NCBI RefSeq assembly: GCF_001931485.1
Contig: NZ_MSDV01000053.1
Span: forward strand, 1 to 64,000
DNA length: 64,000 nucleotides
DNA from: Burkholderia sp. SRS-W-2-2016
Lineage (GTDB): Bacteria > Pseudomonadota > Gammaproteobacteria > Burkholderiales > Burkholderiaceae
Direction of reading: 5' to 3'
The position numbers and the translations under genes are program-made. Below the pieces are notes generated by a model. It did no database searches, was not told the origin of the DNA, and saw only the letters and a list, made by a program, of their open reading frames with translations. Below, piece after piece: positions 1 through 8,451 of this stretch (its first letter is position 1; each line of letters opens with the position of its first letter).

Positions 1-70
1 CTATTTCGACGCAACCACAAATACGCAATATGGCCTGTATGGCTATACGCTGAAGAGGCGAACCTGGTAA
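1..70 (+). CDS. C-terminal end of an unidentified protein (partial)
   Basis: The frame starting at base 2 is open from the window edge to a TAA at 68-70. It encodes 22 residues ending in ...GLYGYTLKRRTW. The tail is rich in Tyr, Gly and Thr and ends with basic residues. That is too little to assign a family, and most of the gene lies outside the window. The only support for it being real is the uninterrupted frame at the edge and protein-like composition, so this is a tentative partial gene. Confidence 0.35.
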   Translation, partial: YFDATTNTQYGLYGYTLKRRTW

Positions 71-517
71 ATGGATCCGTCTCGCTGACAGAGCAAGATG
101 CAGGATCGTCTGTCTCTCGCCCTAAGCGCAACAACGCAATTTGGGAGCGGTTAGTGTGACATCGAAGAATCCGCATCCCGGGCTTGGCGGTCACTTTTCC
201 GGCTTTGCTCCGCTCGTGCTGCCCTGCGAGGCGTTCGGTGGTGGATACGATATATCGTGCGGCGATACGGAAGATGGAGCGTCCATAGTCTGTTACGCCA
301 ATGCCGTCAGCGTGAATCGACTCCGTATAACGCGGCATGGCCCAGGAACCGGGGTACGCGCCGCAACCGGCCGCGTGGGTAGGCCGCCCGCTGTTCTACA
401 GCGCTGGACGCGGGCGCCTGTAGGCGACGTCCGTGTCGGAGGACCGGTATCCAATCGCAGGATCATCCTGCGTACTGACAGGGCCTTGCCTTCGCTTGCG
501 CTCGTATGGAGAATTCA
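71..517. other. No convincing gene
   Basis: Several overlapping frames are open here, but their translations are arginine/glycine-rich and show no family resemblance or ribosome site. I see no RNA gene or repeat in this stretch. Confidence 0.5.
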
Positions 518-730
518 ATGCTGCGATTTGTCGTAGTCCGAGGGGTCTTGATGTGGGGCGTTGTTACGGCGGTTCTTTTCACTGCCATTCAGTTTGTCCA
601 GCACCACGAAGTCGGGGCGCTAGACGTCGTTAGAAATTTCGCTACGTTCATGGTCGGTGGTATTTTTTGGGGAGCCACGATGTGGTGGTTAGGCAGCCGC
701 AAAAAGGGAAAGTCGGGACACGATCGATGA
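518..730 (+). CDS. Small two-helix membrane protein, function unknown
   Basis: This encodes a 70-residue protein with two hydrophobic segments, about residues 6-23 and 42-58, and a strongly basic C-terminus (GSRKKGKSGHDR). It is probably an inner-membrane protein with a cytoplasmic tail. I place the start at 518 and not at the in-frame ATG at 506, because GGAG at 508-511 sits six bases before the 518 ATG. Nothing in it suggests catalysis. The neighbours are equally small and give no functional clue. A small hypothetical membrane protein is as far as the sequence goes. Confidence 0.6.
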   Translation: MLRFVVVRGVLMWGVVTAVLFTAIQFVQHHEVGALDVVRNFATFMVGGIFWGATMWWLGSRKKGKSGHDR

Positions 731-875
731 GTCAATCCATTCAGGGATTCTCGGCGGACGATATTGGGCAATAGCCGGCCAGTTGCAGCAGCTCGCGCTC
801 TCCATCTAGATGGGCCTAGTCGTGCGACGTAGTGCTAATGTGGTCAGTATCGTAACTGTGTATAAGAGGCAGGGA

Positions 876-1013
876 ATGGGAAGGTGGCTCGCGATCGGTA
901 TAGCTGTCGGCGTTGCAGTTGGCGCAGCAACTGCAAGTATGGGTCTCTGGTTAAGCTTGGGGGCAGCAATAGGCGGTGCAATTGGAGCGGGCTCTAAAAA
1001 GCGGCATCGGTAG
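876..1013 (+). CDS. Very small glycine-zipper-like membrane protein
   Basis: The 45-residue product begins MGRWLAIGIAVGVAVG and ends GSKKRHR. It is almost entirely a pair of Gly/Ala-rich hydrophobic helices (about residues 3-19 and 23-39) with GxxxG-type spacing, as in glycine-zipper membrane peptides. The start at 876 is chosen because AAGAGG at 864-869 stands six bases upstream. A longer in-frame start at 810 has no ribosome site and adds a non-hydrophobic leader. Function is unknown. The cationic C-terminus would anchor it at the inner face of the membrane. Confidence 0.5.
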   Translation: MGRWLAIGIAVGVAVGAATASMGLWLSLGAAIGGAIGAGSKKRHR

Positions 1014-1462
1014 TCGCATGCCAATGGTGCAACAGTTCAATGCCCACTATTGGGGGAACTGAAGGGATGTTCCGGGCCACTACACAGTCTTCCACGGCGA
1101 GAGGCGATCGGCTCGAAAGAGTCAGTTCGCGACCACATCTGACCGTGACTGTCAGGTCGCGTCTCGGCTTATACAATTTGCCGGGACTTGATCTCACAGG
1201 GCGGTGTGGCGATCGCGTCTGACGGTTGTCCTCAGACTGCCCAATCAACGAGCGGAACGATCACGGTATAGAGCCGGAGAGTAGAACGTCCTCCGACCCC
1301 AGGCCGTGTAGATTCGGTCGTCAGAGTCCTGAGTAGTGCGGCATGGTCGCCGTGCGGATCGTCAATCTATGTGAACGGTCGACGTTCCCGATTCGCAAAG
1401 CAGATTCTCAGCTATTCAGCCCACTAGACGCGCCGCAGCCCTAGAAATCCCGCTCTGACGCT
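1014..1462. other. Gene-free spacer
   Basis: This 449-base stretch lies before the convergent end of the PhoX-type gene. Short frames on both strands give low-complexity, arginine-rich translations without ribosome sites. I recognise no RNA gene, repeat or terminator with a clear T-run. Confidence 0.5.
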
Positions 1463-3454
1463 CTACGCCAGCTTGATCCACGTCGGGTCTGCCGTCAGAT
1501 AGCCAACGGCCGCGCCGAAACGATCCTTGTAATTCGCGCGTATCAGCGGATCGAGTTCGGTCTGCACTTTCGAGTGCACGGACGTCCAGTCGCCCGCGTG
1601 CTGGAAATTGCTCATGATGTAGGTCCAGCCGTTGATTTCGTCGACGGCATGCAAGCCGGTCGATTCCGCACCTGCCGGACACGACAGCACGCGCGAGAGT
1701 ACTTTCGTGTCGACGTTATAGGCCCACAGAAAATTGTTGATATGCATGCCGCTGTCTTCACCGATGAAGAGTGTGCGCAGCCGCTCCGAGAACTTGAGGT
1801 TGTCCGGATTCGCGATCTTTTCCGGATTCGCGGTGTTACCGAGGCTATCGGCACTCGCGAGGTCTTCGCCAACGAGTTGCGCGGGCGCGCTCATATCGAT
1901 CGGCACCCATTCGCTGTCGATCGCCGCGCCCTCGAGATCGCGTTGGCCGCCCGTCATGTTCAACGCGTAGACCGCCCCCGATGAAATACCCTTGTCGAGC
2001 GCGATATCCGTCGAATGCGCATTGCCGCGCACCATCGATGCCGTGATTTGCGACATGGCCGAGTACAGGACCTTGTCTTTCGCATTCACCGTCGTGCCTT
2101 CGAGTTTCGTGAAACCCATGCTCGCGCCGCGCAACGCGGCGTAACGGTGCGTTTCCAGAAATGCGGCGGCTTTCTCCATGCCCGGCTTCAGTCGGATCCA
2201 GTTGAATTTGCCGCCGTAGTGGATCTGGGTGAAGCTCGGATCGGTGGGCGAATTCTTCTCGTCGGTGACGATGTCCATGATGTCCGCGATGGTCAGCGTA
2301 TTGGCGAGCGCCTCGATTTCATCGCTGCTCGCGTGACCGAGTTTGAGCCACGTCAGCGTCGCGGCGCCCGCGTCCGCCGATGATCGTTGCGTCCACTTCG
2401 CGACATACAGCGTGCCCGCCGATAGATCCGCCTGCTTGTCCGCGACGAACATGAAGAGGCCGCCGTTGGTTGCGTCGTCGCCCATCAGCACGGTGCGCCT
2501 GTCGGGCATCACCTGAATCAGCTCATGGGAAAGGCGGCCGAGGCAGTAGTGCTTCCTGACCGTACCGGTGCCGTCGGGGTGAACGGTGACTTCGGGCAGA
2601 TGCCCATAGTGATACGGCCGCGCCGCCGATGCGCTGCCGTAAAGGTTCTGACTGTACGCCTGGAACTGTTTGTTCGTCGCGATGGTCGCGGCATCCGGCT
2701 CGTACTCTTCGCTCGACAGATGCGTATTCCACGGCGACAGGCTCGCGCCGCAGGTAATCCACAATCCATGCGCGGCCGATGTATCGACGTTCGAATAGCT
2801 AACCAGCGTGAGCTTGCCCGTCGCCGGGTCCTGATCGAGCGTCAGCACGGCAATCGGCGACGGCAGCTTGCCGTACATGTCGCCTGCTGCTGTTTCCGTC
2901 TGGTCGCGCGTCGTGTATTCGAACTGGACCACGGCGAACACCGCGTTTCCCTTGACGCCCTTCACCGTCGGCTGGTCGAGACGGATCAGCGAGGTGCCGT
3001 CCGGGCAGTCGGAGAAAAACTGGCGCTCCTTGCCCGGCACGGAGCTGTCGATGATCGGCTGGTTGTTGATGTCGAAATAGCCGCCCGCCACGATCGTGCC
3101 GCCGGTCGTGTTCGCGACGATGTCGCCCGTCGTGAAGAACGGCTGATACGCGAGTTTGTAGGTGCGGCTGCTGCCGTCGCTGAACTGTGCGGTCAGCGTG
3201 GAGCCGACCGTCGTCTTCGCCATCGCCGCGGGATTCGCCAGCGAAGGTGCGGCCATGCCGCCGAACGACGCCGTTACGAAGGTGGCTTGCGTCGGGGCCG
3301 GGGTATGACTCGCCAGGTGGTCCTCACCACTGCCGCAGGCGGCGAGAAGCGATGTCGCGGCGCCGCCGAGCGGCAGCATCGGCGCGCCCGCGATGATCTT
3401 GAGGGCTTTGCGGCGGGAGTGGTCGAATGATTGCGCCATGTTCTCGTGATCCAT
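1463..3454 (-). CDS. PhoX-family (DUF839) phosphatase-like exported protein
   Basis: The 663-residue protein has an N-terminal twin-arginine signal (SRRKALK followed by a hydrophobic stretch) ending in LLAACG. That ending resembles a lipobox, so the protein is probably exported by Tat and may be lipid-anchored. The body resembles PhoX/DUF839 proteins: long beta-propeller-type repeats, phrases such as HELIQVMPDRRTVLMGDD, and a late block around LRTLFIGEDSGMHINNF. PhoX enzymes are calcium/iron-dependent alkaline phosphatases, so the likely role is periplasmic or surface release of phosphate. Activity on phosphate esters is inferred. The ATG at 3454 gives a complete Tat leader; the ATG at 3439 (MAQ) is also possible. 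It is transcribed alone. I saw no Pho box. Confidence 0.75.
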   Translation of the reverse strand: MDHENMAQSFDHSRRKALKIIAGAPMLPLGGAATSLLAACGSGEDHLASHTPAPTQATFVTASFGGMAAPSLANPAAMAKTTVGSTLTAQFSDGSSRTYKLAYQPFFTTGDIVANTTGGTIVAGGYFDINNQPIIDSSVPGKERQFFSDCPDGTSLIRLDQPTVKGVKGNAVFAVVQFEYTTRDQTETAAGDMYGKLPSPIAVLTLDQDPATGKLTLVSYSNVDTSAAHGLWITCGASLSPWNTHLSSEEYEPDAATIATNKQFQAYSQNLYGSASAARPYHYGHLPEVTVHPDGTGTVRKHYCLGRLSHELIQVMPDRRTVLMGDDATNGGLFMFVADKQADLSAGTLYVAKWTQRSSADAGAATLTWLKLGHASSDEIEALANTLTIADIMDIVTDEKNSPTDPSFTQIHYGGKFNWIRLKPGMEKAAAFLETHRYAALRGASMGFTKLEGTTVNAKDKVLYSAMSQITASMVRGNAHSTDIALDKGISSGAVYALNMTGGQRDLEGAAIDSEWVPIDMSAPAQLVGEDLASADSLGNTANPEKIANPDNLKFSERLRTLFIGEDSGMHINNFLWAYNVDTKVLSRVLSCPAGAESTGLHAVDEINGWTYIMSNFQHAGDWTSVHSKVQTELDPLIRANYKDRFGAAVGYLTADPTWIKLA

Positions 3455-3690
3455 GTTGAGTGAACCGGAGACGCAGGATCGGAGTGACCATGGCGCGCCG
3501 GATTGACGCGCCACTGTATTGAATGAATATGAAATATTGTTGACAGGACAATGTAATTTAATCGACTAGTCGTCGTCACATCGGCCTTGCTTCGGGCAGG
3601 AAAGCGCCCCGCCTGCCTTTGGGTAGAGGAGTGGTCTGTTTTTGGTGGCTTCCCACTCCCGGTGCGTCAGCGATGTGCTGAGGCGAAGAA

Positions 3691-4695
3691 TCAATTGACG
3701 TCGACGAGAACCCGACCGGTCAGCTTGCCCGCCAGCATCGCTTCGGCTGCGGATTTCACCTCGTCGAGACGAACAGTTTTCTGTGTGATTGTTTCGAGCA
3801 CGCCCAGTGGCAGATCGCGGGTCAACCGATCCCAGGCCCGGATTCGTTTCTCGATAGGCGCCATGACGGAGTCGAAGCCCAGCAATCGCACGCCGCGCAG
3901 AATGAAAGGCATGACCGACGTGGGAAGATCGGCACCGCCCGCGAGACCACAGGCCGCAACGATGCCGCCGTAGTTCATCTCGGCCAGAACACGGGCGAGG
4001 ACGCCTGAGCCGACCGTATCGATGGCCGCAGCCCACTTTTGGCCTTCCAGCGGGCGTGCTGCCGTTTTCCACTGCTCACCGTCGACGATGCTGCTTGCGC
4101 CGAGGCCGACGACGTACGCATGCTTCGCGGGATCATCGCTGCCGGTGAGGGCGGCCACGGTGTAGCCGAGCCGGCTCAGAATGGCGACCGCGACGCTACC
4201 GACGCCGCCCGCTGCGCCCGTGACGAGCACGGTGCCGCTCGATGGCGAAACGCCGGCGGCTTCCAGTGCGTCGACGCACAACATGGCCGTGAAGCCAGCG
4301 GTGCCCACCATCATCGCGTTGCGGGTTGTCAGGCCTTCAGGCAGCGGCACCAGCCAGTCGCCGCGGACGCTCTGAAACTGGCTATATCCACCCCACCAGG
4401 CTTCGCCAACGCTCCATCCGGTCAGCACGACGCGTTGTCCCGCTGCGAGTCGCGGATGCGTGGTGTTGACCACCGTTCCAGCGAAGTCCACGCCGGGAAC
4501 GAGCGGCCACTGTCGAACGATCTTGCCTTTGCCGGTGACGGCAAGCGCATCCTTGAAATTCAGCGTCGAATAGTCGATTTTCACCAGCGTGTCTTCCTTG
4601 GGAAGATCGCTGAAGCCGAGCGGCTCGACGGAGGAGAGCGTGTTTTTCTGATCGTCCTGTCTGAGGACCATGGCGTTGAACGTTTCGCTGTGCAT
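3691..4695 (-). CDS. acuI: Acryloyl-CoA reductase / YhdH-AcuI family NADPH oxidoreductase
   Basis: The 334-residue medium-chain dehydrogenase/reductase closely follows YhdH/AcuI along its length. Landmarks are STLNFKDALAVTGKGKIVRQ, VPGVDFAGTV, VLTGWSVGEAWWGGYSQ, the nucleotide loop VLVTGAAGGVGSVAV (about 150-164) and AACGLAGG with MPFILRGVRLLGFDSV near the C-terminus. It lacks the zinc ligands of alcohol dehydrogenases. AcuI reduces acryloyl-CoA to propionyl-CoA with NADPH, detoxifying acrylate. The ATG at 4695 gives an N-terminus slightly longer than YhdH; an ATG at 4671 (MVLRQ) is the alternative. A TetR gene lies upstream on the same strand, and a perfect inverted repeat lies in the gap, matching the acuR-acuI arrangement known from acrylate/DMSP metabolism. 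Confidence 0.85.
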   Translation of the reverse strand: MHSETFNAMVLRQDDQKNTLSSVEPLGFSDLPKEDTLVKIDYSTLNFKDALAVTGKGKIVRQWPLVPGVDFAGTVVNTTHPRLAAGQRVVLTGWSVGEAWWGGYSQFQSVRGDWLVPLPEGLTTRNAMMVGTAGFTAMLCVDALEAAGVSPSSGTVLVTGAAGGVGSVAVAILSRLGYTVAALTGSDDPAKHAYVVGLGASSIVDGEQWKTAARPLEGQKWAAAIDTVGSGVLARVLAEMNYGGIVAACGLAGGADLPTSVMPFILRGVRLLGFDSVMAPIEKRIRAWDRLTRDLPLGVLETITQKTVRLDEVKSAAEAMLAGKLTGRVLVDVN

Positions 4696-4773
4696 GTCCG
4701 ATCCGTTGGGTGTTGATAGGGAAACTAGACCCGTGACCTCCTGGTATCCCCGCATCGGGATGTTGGTCTGCCG

Positions 4774-4809
4774 TCCATTTAATTGGGGCGTTCGGTCTAA
4801 TTAAATGGA
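4774..4809. promoter_or_regulatory. Perfect inverted repeat upstream of acuI, probable operator
   Basis: Eleven-base arms TCCATTTAATT (4774-4784) and AATTAAATGGA (4799-4809) flank a 14-base centre, about 80 bases before the acuI start. A related half-site TCTAATTAA recurs at 4934-4942. The AT-rich symmetry in a GC-rich background fits a regulator site, most simply for the adjacent TetR protein. Confidence 0.5.
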
Positions 4810-5058
4810 TTTATAGCCGCTTCGCGAATGCGCGTCAACAGGAGAAGTGAAGTGCGATGCGCCACAAGGGGAGCAGGGTGCGCAGAATCGGCGGTGTCCG
4901 GGCGTCGCCGGACTCACGTTCATACGCAGTAGTTCTAATTAAGCTGCAGACGAGAAGGCCTGCAAACGGCATGATCGGAGGGTCGGGACGGAGAATCGGG
5001 ACGGCGCATAGACGGGCCGCCCCACAGCCGCGGGAATCGTCCGCTGGACCGCAGCGCT

Positions 5059-5694
5059 CTAGCGTTGGATGCTATCGACAAAAATTTTGGCGAACATGCG
5101 CAGTGGCGTGGCGCTGCGCTCGAGTTTCGCGCGCAGAACTGCACCCTCCCAACCCGTCCACAGGTAGGCGGACCATTCGGCGCAGTCAATGGACGCGTCG
5201 ATTTCACCAGCGGCCTTCGCCTGTTCCAGCACCGTGGCGGTGCGCCGCTGCCAGCCGAGCAGCACGTCGGTCAACTGCGAGCGAAACGATTCGGGCAATG
5301 CGCCCATTTCCTGGCCCAGATTTCCGATCAGGCAACCGCGCCGAAACGCGAACCGCTTCATCCCCCGTTCGGCATCGACAAAGAAAGCCTGAATCCTGTC
5401 GAGGCCAGGCCGCGATTCGTCGAGGAAGAACCGGTCCAGCTTCTTGACGAAATAGGCGTCGTAACGCGCAATGAGTTCCGACCCGAAGACCTCTTTGCTG
5501 CCAAAGAAGTTGTAGAACGAGCCCTTGGGCACGCCGATCGATTTGAGAATTTCGTCGATGCCGGTGCCCGAGAAACCCTTTTCGGTGAGGGCCGCGACGC
5601 CGGCGTCGAGTAGTGCTTCGCGGGTTTCACGGAAGTCGCCTGCCTCCCTGGCTGGGCGTCCGCGCTTGCGGGGCGGTGTGATCGTCTGGTTCAT
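5059..5694 (-). CDS. TetR-family repressor next to acuI
   Basis: The 211-residue TetR/AcrR regulator has its helix-turn-helix at about residues 20-65 (ALLDAGVAALTEKGFSGTGI ... GVPKGSFYNFFGSKEVF) after a basic arm (RKRGRPAREAG). The C-terminal domain contains CLIGNLGQEMG and WEGAVLRAKLERS, features of the NemR/AcuR-like branch that senses reactive electrophiles. I chose ATG 5694 because it starts directly before the basic arm; the upstream in-frame ATG at 5730 would overlap the promoter. Being upstream of acuI on the same strand, it is the likely regulator of acuI, and an AcuR-like role is inferred. It may repress itself, since GACCG/CGGTC arms lie in its own promoter. Confidence 0.8.
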   Translation of the reverse strand: MNQTITPPRKRGRPAREAGDFRETREALLDAGVAALTEKGFSGTGIDEILKSIGVPKGSFYNFFGSKEVFGSELIARYDAYFVKKLDRFFLDESRPGLDRIQAFFVDAERGMKRFAFRRGCLIGNLGQEMGALPESFRSQLTDVLLGWQRRTATVLEQAKAAGEIDASIDCAEWSAYLWTGWEGAVLRAKLERSATPLRMFAKIFVDSIQR

Positions 5695-5702
5695 GCGCCG
5701 AA

Positions 5703-5730
5703 TATTGGACCGACTGTCTCGTGCGGTCAA
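5703..5730 (-). promoter_or_regulatory. Candidate promoter/operator of the tetR gene
   Basis: On the minus strand a TTGACC -35-like hexamer (5725-5730) precedes a weak -10. Inverted arms GACCG (5708-5712) and CGGTC (5724-5728) lie within it, only 8-30 bases before the start codon. This suggests autorepression and a very short leader. Confidence 0.35.
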
Positions 5731-5769
5731 GACCAGATTCTCCGGATCGGCGTTGGCAACGGCGGTTGG

Positions 5770-6654
5770 CTATAGCACGTCGATCCACGCGGAAATGGCA
5801 GCATTTACGTCGCCACTTTGGTCCTGCATGATCCAATGGCCCGCACCCGTCCATACGTCCACTTTCGACTTCGGATGCGAGAACCAGGAGCGCATACGAT
5901 TGGCCTGCGCCGGGTCGCGGCACAAATGATAGAAGGGAACGGTAAGGCTCCTGCAGAACGTCGCGCTTGCTTCTCCAATGCCCACCTGATCGTTACCGAA
6001 GAACAGCGGGCCGAAGGATTCGCGCACGACATGCTGGGGCATACCCAGGACACGCCTTTCATGCCAACGTTTGAACGCCGGATCGGTGTCGCGGCCGTAC
6101 ACAAGCGGAAACAGGGCGGTGGCCACGACGCGGGGATCGTTCGAATTCAGGTCATGCGTGACTTTTGCAAAGAGTTCGGCCGCAGCGCCGGTAAATCCAA
6201 GCGCACCGTCGACTGACACCACCGCACTGACCAGATCCGGGCGCTTTGCGGCGAGTCGGGCGGCGATTTGGCCGCCCATCGAATGCCCGACGATGATGAA
6301 TTTCTGTCCGGGATATTTCGTCGCAATAAACGCCTCGATGTCCGTGACGTAGTCCATGGGCGCATAAGTCCCCGGCGGCATCAGTTCCGATTTGCCATGT
6401 CCGCGGAGATCGACGGCGACGACGTGATACCTGCTTTCGAAGAATGGAAGTTGCCAACTCCAGTCATGGGAGTCGCAGGTCCAGCCATGAATAAACATGA
6501 TATTTTTGCCTGCGCCTGCGTCTGTCGCGAACAAGGTGGCCGATGGCCTTATTGCACCAACGGCTTGATGGTTGCCGAAAGTGGCTGAAATCGCCACCGC
6601 ACCGGCGACCTTGAGCAGATCACGACGGGAAATTTCGCGATGCTTATTTTCCAT
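5770..6654 (-). CDS. Tat-exported alpha/beta hydrolase
   Basis: The 294-residue protein begins with a twin-arginine leader (EISRRDLLKVAGAVAISATF), so it should be folded and exported to the periplasm. The alpha/beta-hydrolase fold is clear: oxyanion strand MFIHGWTCDSHDW (about 53-65), VDLRGHGKS (81-89), nucleophile elbow GHSMGG with Ser125, and a final GAGHWI supplying the catalytic His. Members hydrolyse esters, lactones or C-C bonds; the substrate cannot be read from sequence. It is divergent from an HxlR regulator gene, 162 bases away. That regulator is the obvious candidate controller. Confidence 0.8.
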   Translation of the reverse strand: MENKHREISRRDLLKVAGAVAISATFGNHQAVGAIRPSATLFATDAGAGKNIMFIHGWTCDSHDWSWQLPFFESRYHVVAVDLRGHGKSELMPPGTYAPMDYVTDIEAFIATKYPGQKFIIVGHSMGGQIAARLAAKRPDLVSAVVSVDGALGFTGAAAELFAKVTHDLNSNDPRVVATALFPLVYGRDTDPAFKRWHERRVLGMPQHVVRESFGPLFFGNDQVGIGEASATFCRSLTVPFYHLCRDPAQANRMRSWFSHPKSKVDVWTGAGHWIMQDQSGDVNAAISAWIDVL

Positions 6655-6760
6655 TTTTTCCTAAGTATTTTTACATTAGCGTGACGCTAACCAGTCCATT
6701 CTGGAATTTCAAAAAGCGCAGTGTGCTGAGCAATTTGTGTCACGTCATGTTATACATGGA

Positions 6761-6800
6761 ATATCTACAGTCAATTACGCACCTTAAAGTGCGTAGATAT
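6761..6800. promoter_or_regulatory. Nested palindromes between hydrolase and hxlR genes
   Basis: Perfect arms TACGCAC (6776-6782) and GTGCGTA (6789-6795) surround a six-base centre. The outer words ATATCTAC (6761-6768) and GTAGATAT (6793-6800) form a second inverted pair. The site sits 17-56 bases before the hxlR start codon and is a good candidate operator for the HxlR protein. Confidence 0.5.
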
Positions 6801-6816
6801 ACAGGAGGATATCGGC

Positions 6817-7191
6817 ATGACATGCGAGGCGGACCAGGTGTTCTTTGCGGACTGCGCCGCGCGGTCCTTTTTCGATCAGGTGGCGAACAAATGGTCGGTG
6901 ATGATTCTGACGCTGCTGACGCAGAGACCAACGCGCTTCAATGAACTCAAGCGCAGGCTAGAAGGAATCACGCACAAGGCGCTGACGGAGGCGTTAAGGC
7001 GTCTCGAACGCAATGGCCTGATCGCTCGGGCGGTGCTCAACACGTCGCCCGTGGCAGTCGAGTATTCAATCACCGACCTCGGACGAACGCTTCAGGTCCC
7101 GTTTGGAGCAGTGTACGACTGGTCGATCAAGCACCTGCATGCGATCCAGCAGGCGCAAATAGCCTACGATCAACACGCATTCGGGAAGTAA
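6817..7191 (+). CDS. HxlR-family transcriptional regulator
   Basis: The 124-residue winged-helix protein matches the HxlR pattern: an early Cys (C3, plus C12), then NKWSVMILTLL, TRFNELKRRLEGITHKALTEALRRLERNGLI and the wing region PVAVEYSITDLGRTL. HxlR proteins are dimeric DNA-binding regulators, often responding to aldehydes, quinones or other electrophiles through cysteine. The start is fixed by a strong GGAGG at 6804-6808, eight bases upstream. It is divergent from the exported hydrolase, and a palindrome lies between them, so autoregulation and control of the hydrolase are likely. Confidence 0.85.
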   Translation: MTCEADQVFFADCAARSFFDQVANKWSVMILTLLTQRPTRFNELKRRLEGITHKALTEALRRLERNGLIARAVLNTSPVAVEYSITDLGRTLQVPFGAVYDWSIKHLHAIQQAQIAYDQHAFGK

Positions 7192-7265
7192 TCTGGAATA
7201 CTTCTGTCGATGCTACGCGACAAGCTGAGCATCAGCTACTCCGCATGCAGTTCGTCTTGGCTTCC

Positions 7266-7358
7266 TTCACTATCCCCAAAGCAATAGCGCCTGTCCAATG
7301 CCGTTTTCTGCCGCCGGCGATTCCCTGAATGCATCACTCTCTACGCGCATCTCGTCAA
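7266..7358 (+). repeat. Left copy of a 93-bp inverted repeat
   Basis: This 93-base segment is the reverse complement of 10649-10741 with about nine mismatches by eye (roughly 90% identity, no gaps). It lies between the hxlR stop and the lysR stop. The matching frames read ...QCRF(L)PPAIP.MHHSLRASRQ here and QCRFLLPAMPWMHHSLRASRQ in the other copy; the left copy has a stop in it. The pair brackets lysR, tetR, the DMT gene and the hydrolase gene. Confidence 0.8.
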
Positions 7359-7367
7359 CGTGACACG

Positions 7368-8255
7368 TCAGGAGACCGCCCGCCGCAAGGGGTCGACAAA
7401 GCGATCCAGAGTTGGGCTTACTCCGTTTGCCAGGAAGCAGAAGTCGAGTAGCAGCGGCACCGAAAGATCCTGCAGATCGACGAAACGCACGCGCGCCGGT
7501 GGCCTGTCACGATTCGCGCCGTTCACGATCGCGGCGCCCACGCCCGCGGATACGAGCGACAGGATCGCCGTTTCGGTGCTGGCCTCCTGCCGGATGTCGA
7601 GCGTGAGACCGCGTTCGGCGCAGGCACCCAGCAATCGATCGTAGTACGCGGGATACACGCGACGCGGAAACGCGATGAAGGGTTTGCCCCGAAGCGCCGC
7701 CGTTGCGACGGCCCCCTCTTTGCCGAGCGGCCACGCTTCGGGGACGGCCAGCACGACATTCTGTTCGAGCACGCGCACGCTGGCCATCCCTTCGGGAAGC
7801 ACGCCCTCGCGATAGCAGAAGCCACCGTCGAGACGCCCGGCGGCAATCGATTCGAGTTGCTGCGGCGTGTTCATCGGTAGCAGTTCGAGTCTCACGTTCG
7901 GGACAGCCTGTTCGAATTCGCGCAACGTGCGCGAGACCACACCGCTCCACGCCGCGTTTTCGACGAAGCCGACGCGTAAATGTCCATGCAAGCCGGAAGC
8001 GATCTGGCGGGCGAGGCGATTGGCGGCATCGACGCGGGCCAGAATCTCACGTGCTTCTGTCAGGTAGGCTTCGCCCGCGGCCGTGAGCACGAGGCCGCGT
8101 GGCGTGCGTTCGAACAACGCCGTCCCGATGGCTTCTTCAAGACTCTGGATTTGTCGCGAGATAGCGGGCTGAGTGACGTGCAGCTGCTCAGACGCCGCGC
8201 GTACGCTACGCAATTCGGCGACGGCAATGAAATAGCGGAGATGCCGGAGTTCCAT
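7368..8255 (-). CDS. LysR-family transcriptional regulator
   Basis: The 295-residue protein starts MELRHLRYFIAVAELRSVRAASEQLHVTQPAISRQIQSLE (residues 1-40), a textbook LysR helix-turn-helix. A periplasmic-binding-protein-like effector domain follows (RVGFVENAAWSGVVSRTL, EGMASVRVLEQNVVLAVPE). The start at 8255 is chosen because it coincides with the family N-terminus; the frame runs 48 codons further upstream without similarity. It is divergent from the tetR-DMT-hydrolase unit, across about 200 bases. LysR genes usually regulate their divergent neighbour, so it may respond to a substrate of that unit. It lies inside the inverted-repeat-bounded segment. Confidence 0.85.
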   Translation of the reverse strand: MELRHLRYFIAVAELRSVRAASEQLHVTQPAISRQIQSLEEAIGTALFERTPRGLVLTAAGEAYLTEAREILARVDAANRLARQIASGLHGHLRVGFVENAAWSGVVSRTLREFEQAVPNVRLELLPMNTPQQLESIAAGRLDGGFCYREGVLPEGMASVRVLEQNVVLAVPEAWPLGKEGAVATAALRGKPFIAFPRRVYPAYYDRLLGACAERGLTLDIRQEASTETAILSLVSAGVGAAIVNGANRDRPPARVRFVDLQDLSVPLLLDFCFLANGVSPTLDRFVDPLRRAVS

Positions 8256-8392
8256 CGTGGGAAGGCCAAGAACGCAGGAGCCAGATAATAAATCATCGCG
8301 CGTTACGTGGTTACGATAAGGCGCCGGTGCAACACGGTAGTGCAGGGCCGATCCTGATGATCGCGGAACTGTTCGACCGTAAGTCTGACGGG

Positions 8393-8432
8393 TTGACAAC
8401 GATAAAAACGACTATTTAGAATATGATCGTTT
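8393..8432 (+). promoter_or_regulatory. Promoter with overlapping inverted repeat before tetR
   Basis: TTGACA (8393-8398), 18 bases, then TAGAAT (8417-8422) make a strong sigma-70-type promoter. Arms AAACGA (8406-8411) and TCGTTT (8427-8432) bracket the -10 box. That placement fits repression by the TetR protein encoded immediately downstream. Confidence 0.55.
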
Positions 8433-8451
8433 CCTAAATTGGTCGATCAAG

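Noticed and set aside
854-872. AACTGTGTATAAGAGGCAG, similar to a Tn5 outside/mosaic end (about 16 of 19 bases)
   Set aside because: There is no partner end, transposase or target duplication in the window. The purine-rich part serves as the ribosome site of the next gene, so chance is the simpler reading.
2525-3430. 301-codon open frame opposite the PhoX-type gene
   Set aside because: It is antisense to a gene with a clear Tat leader and family motifs. The translation is Arg/Val-rich, typical of high-GC shadow frames.
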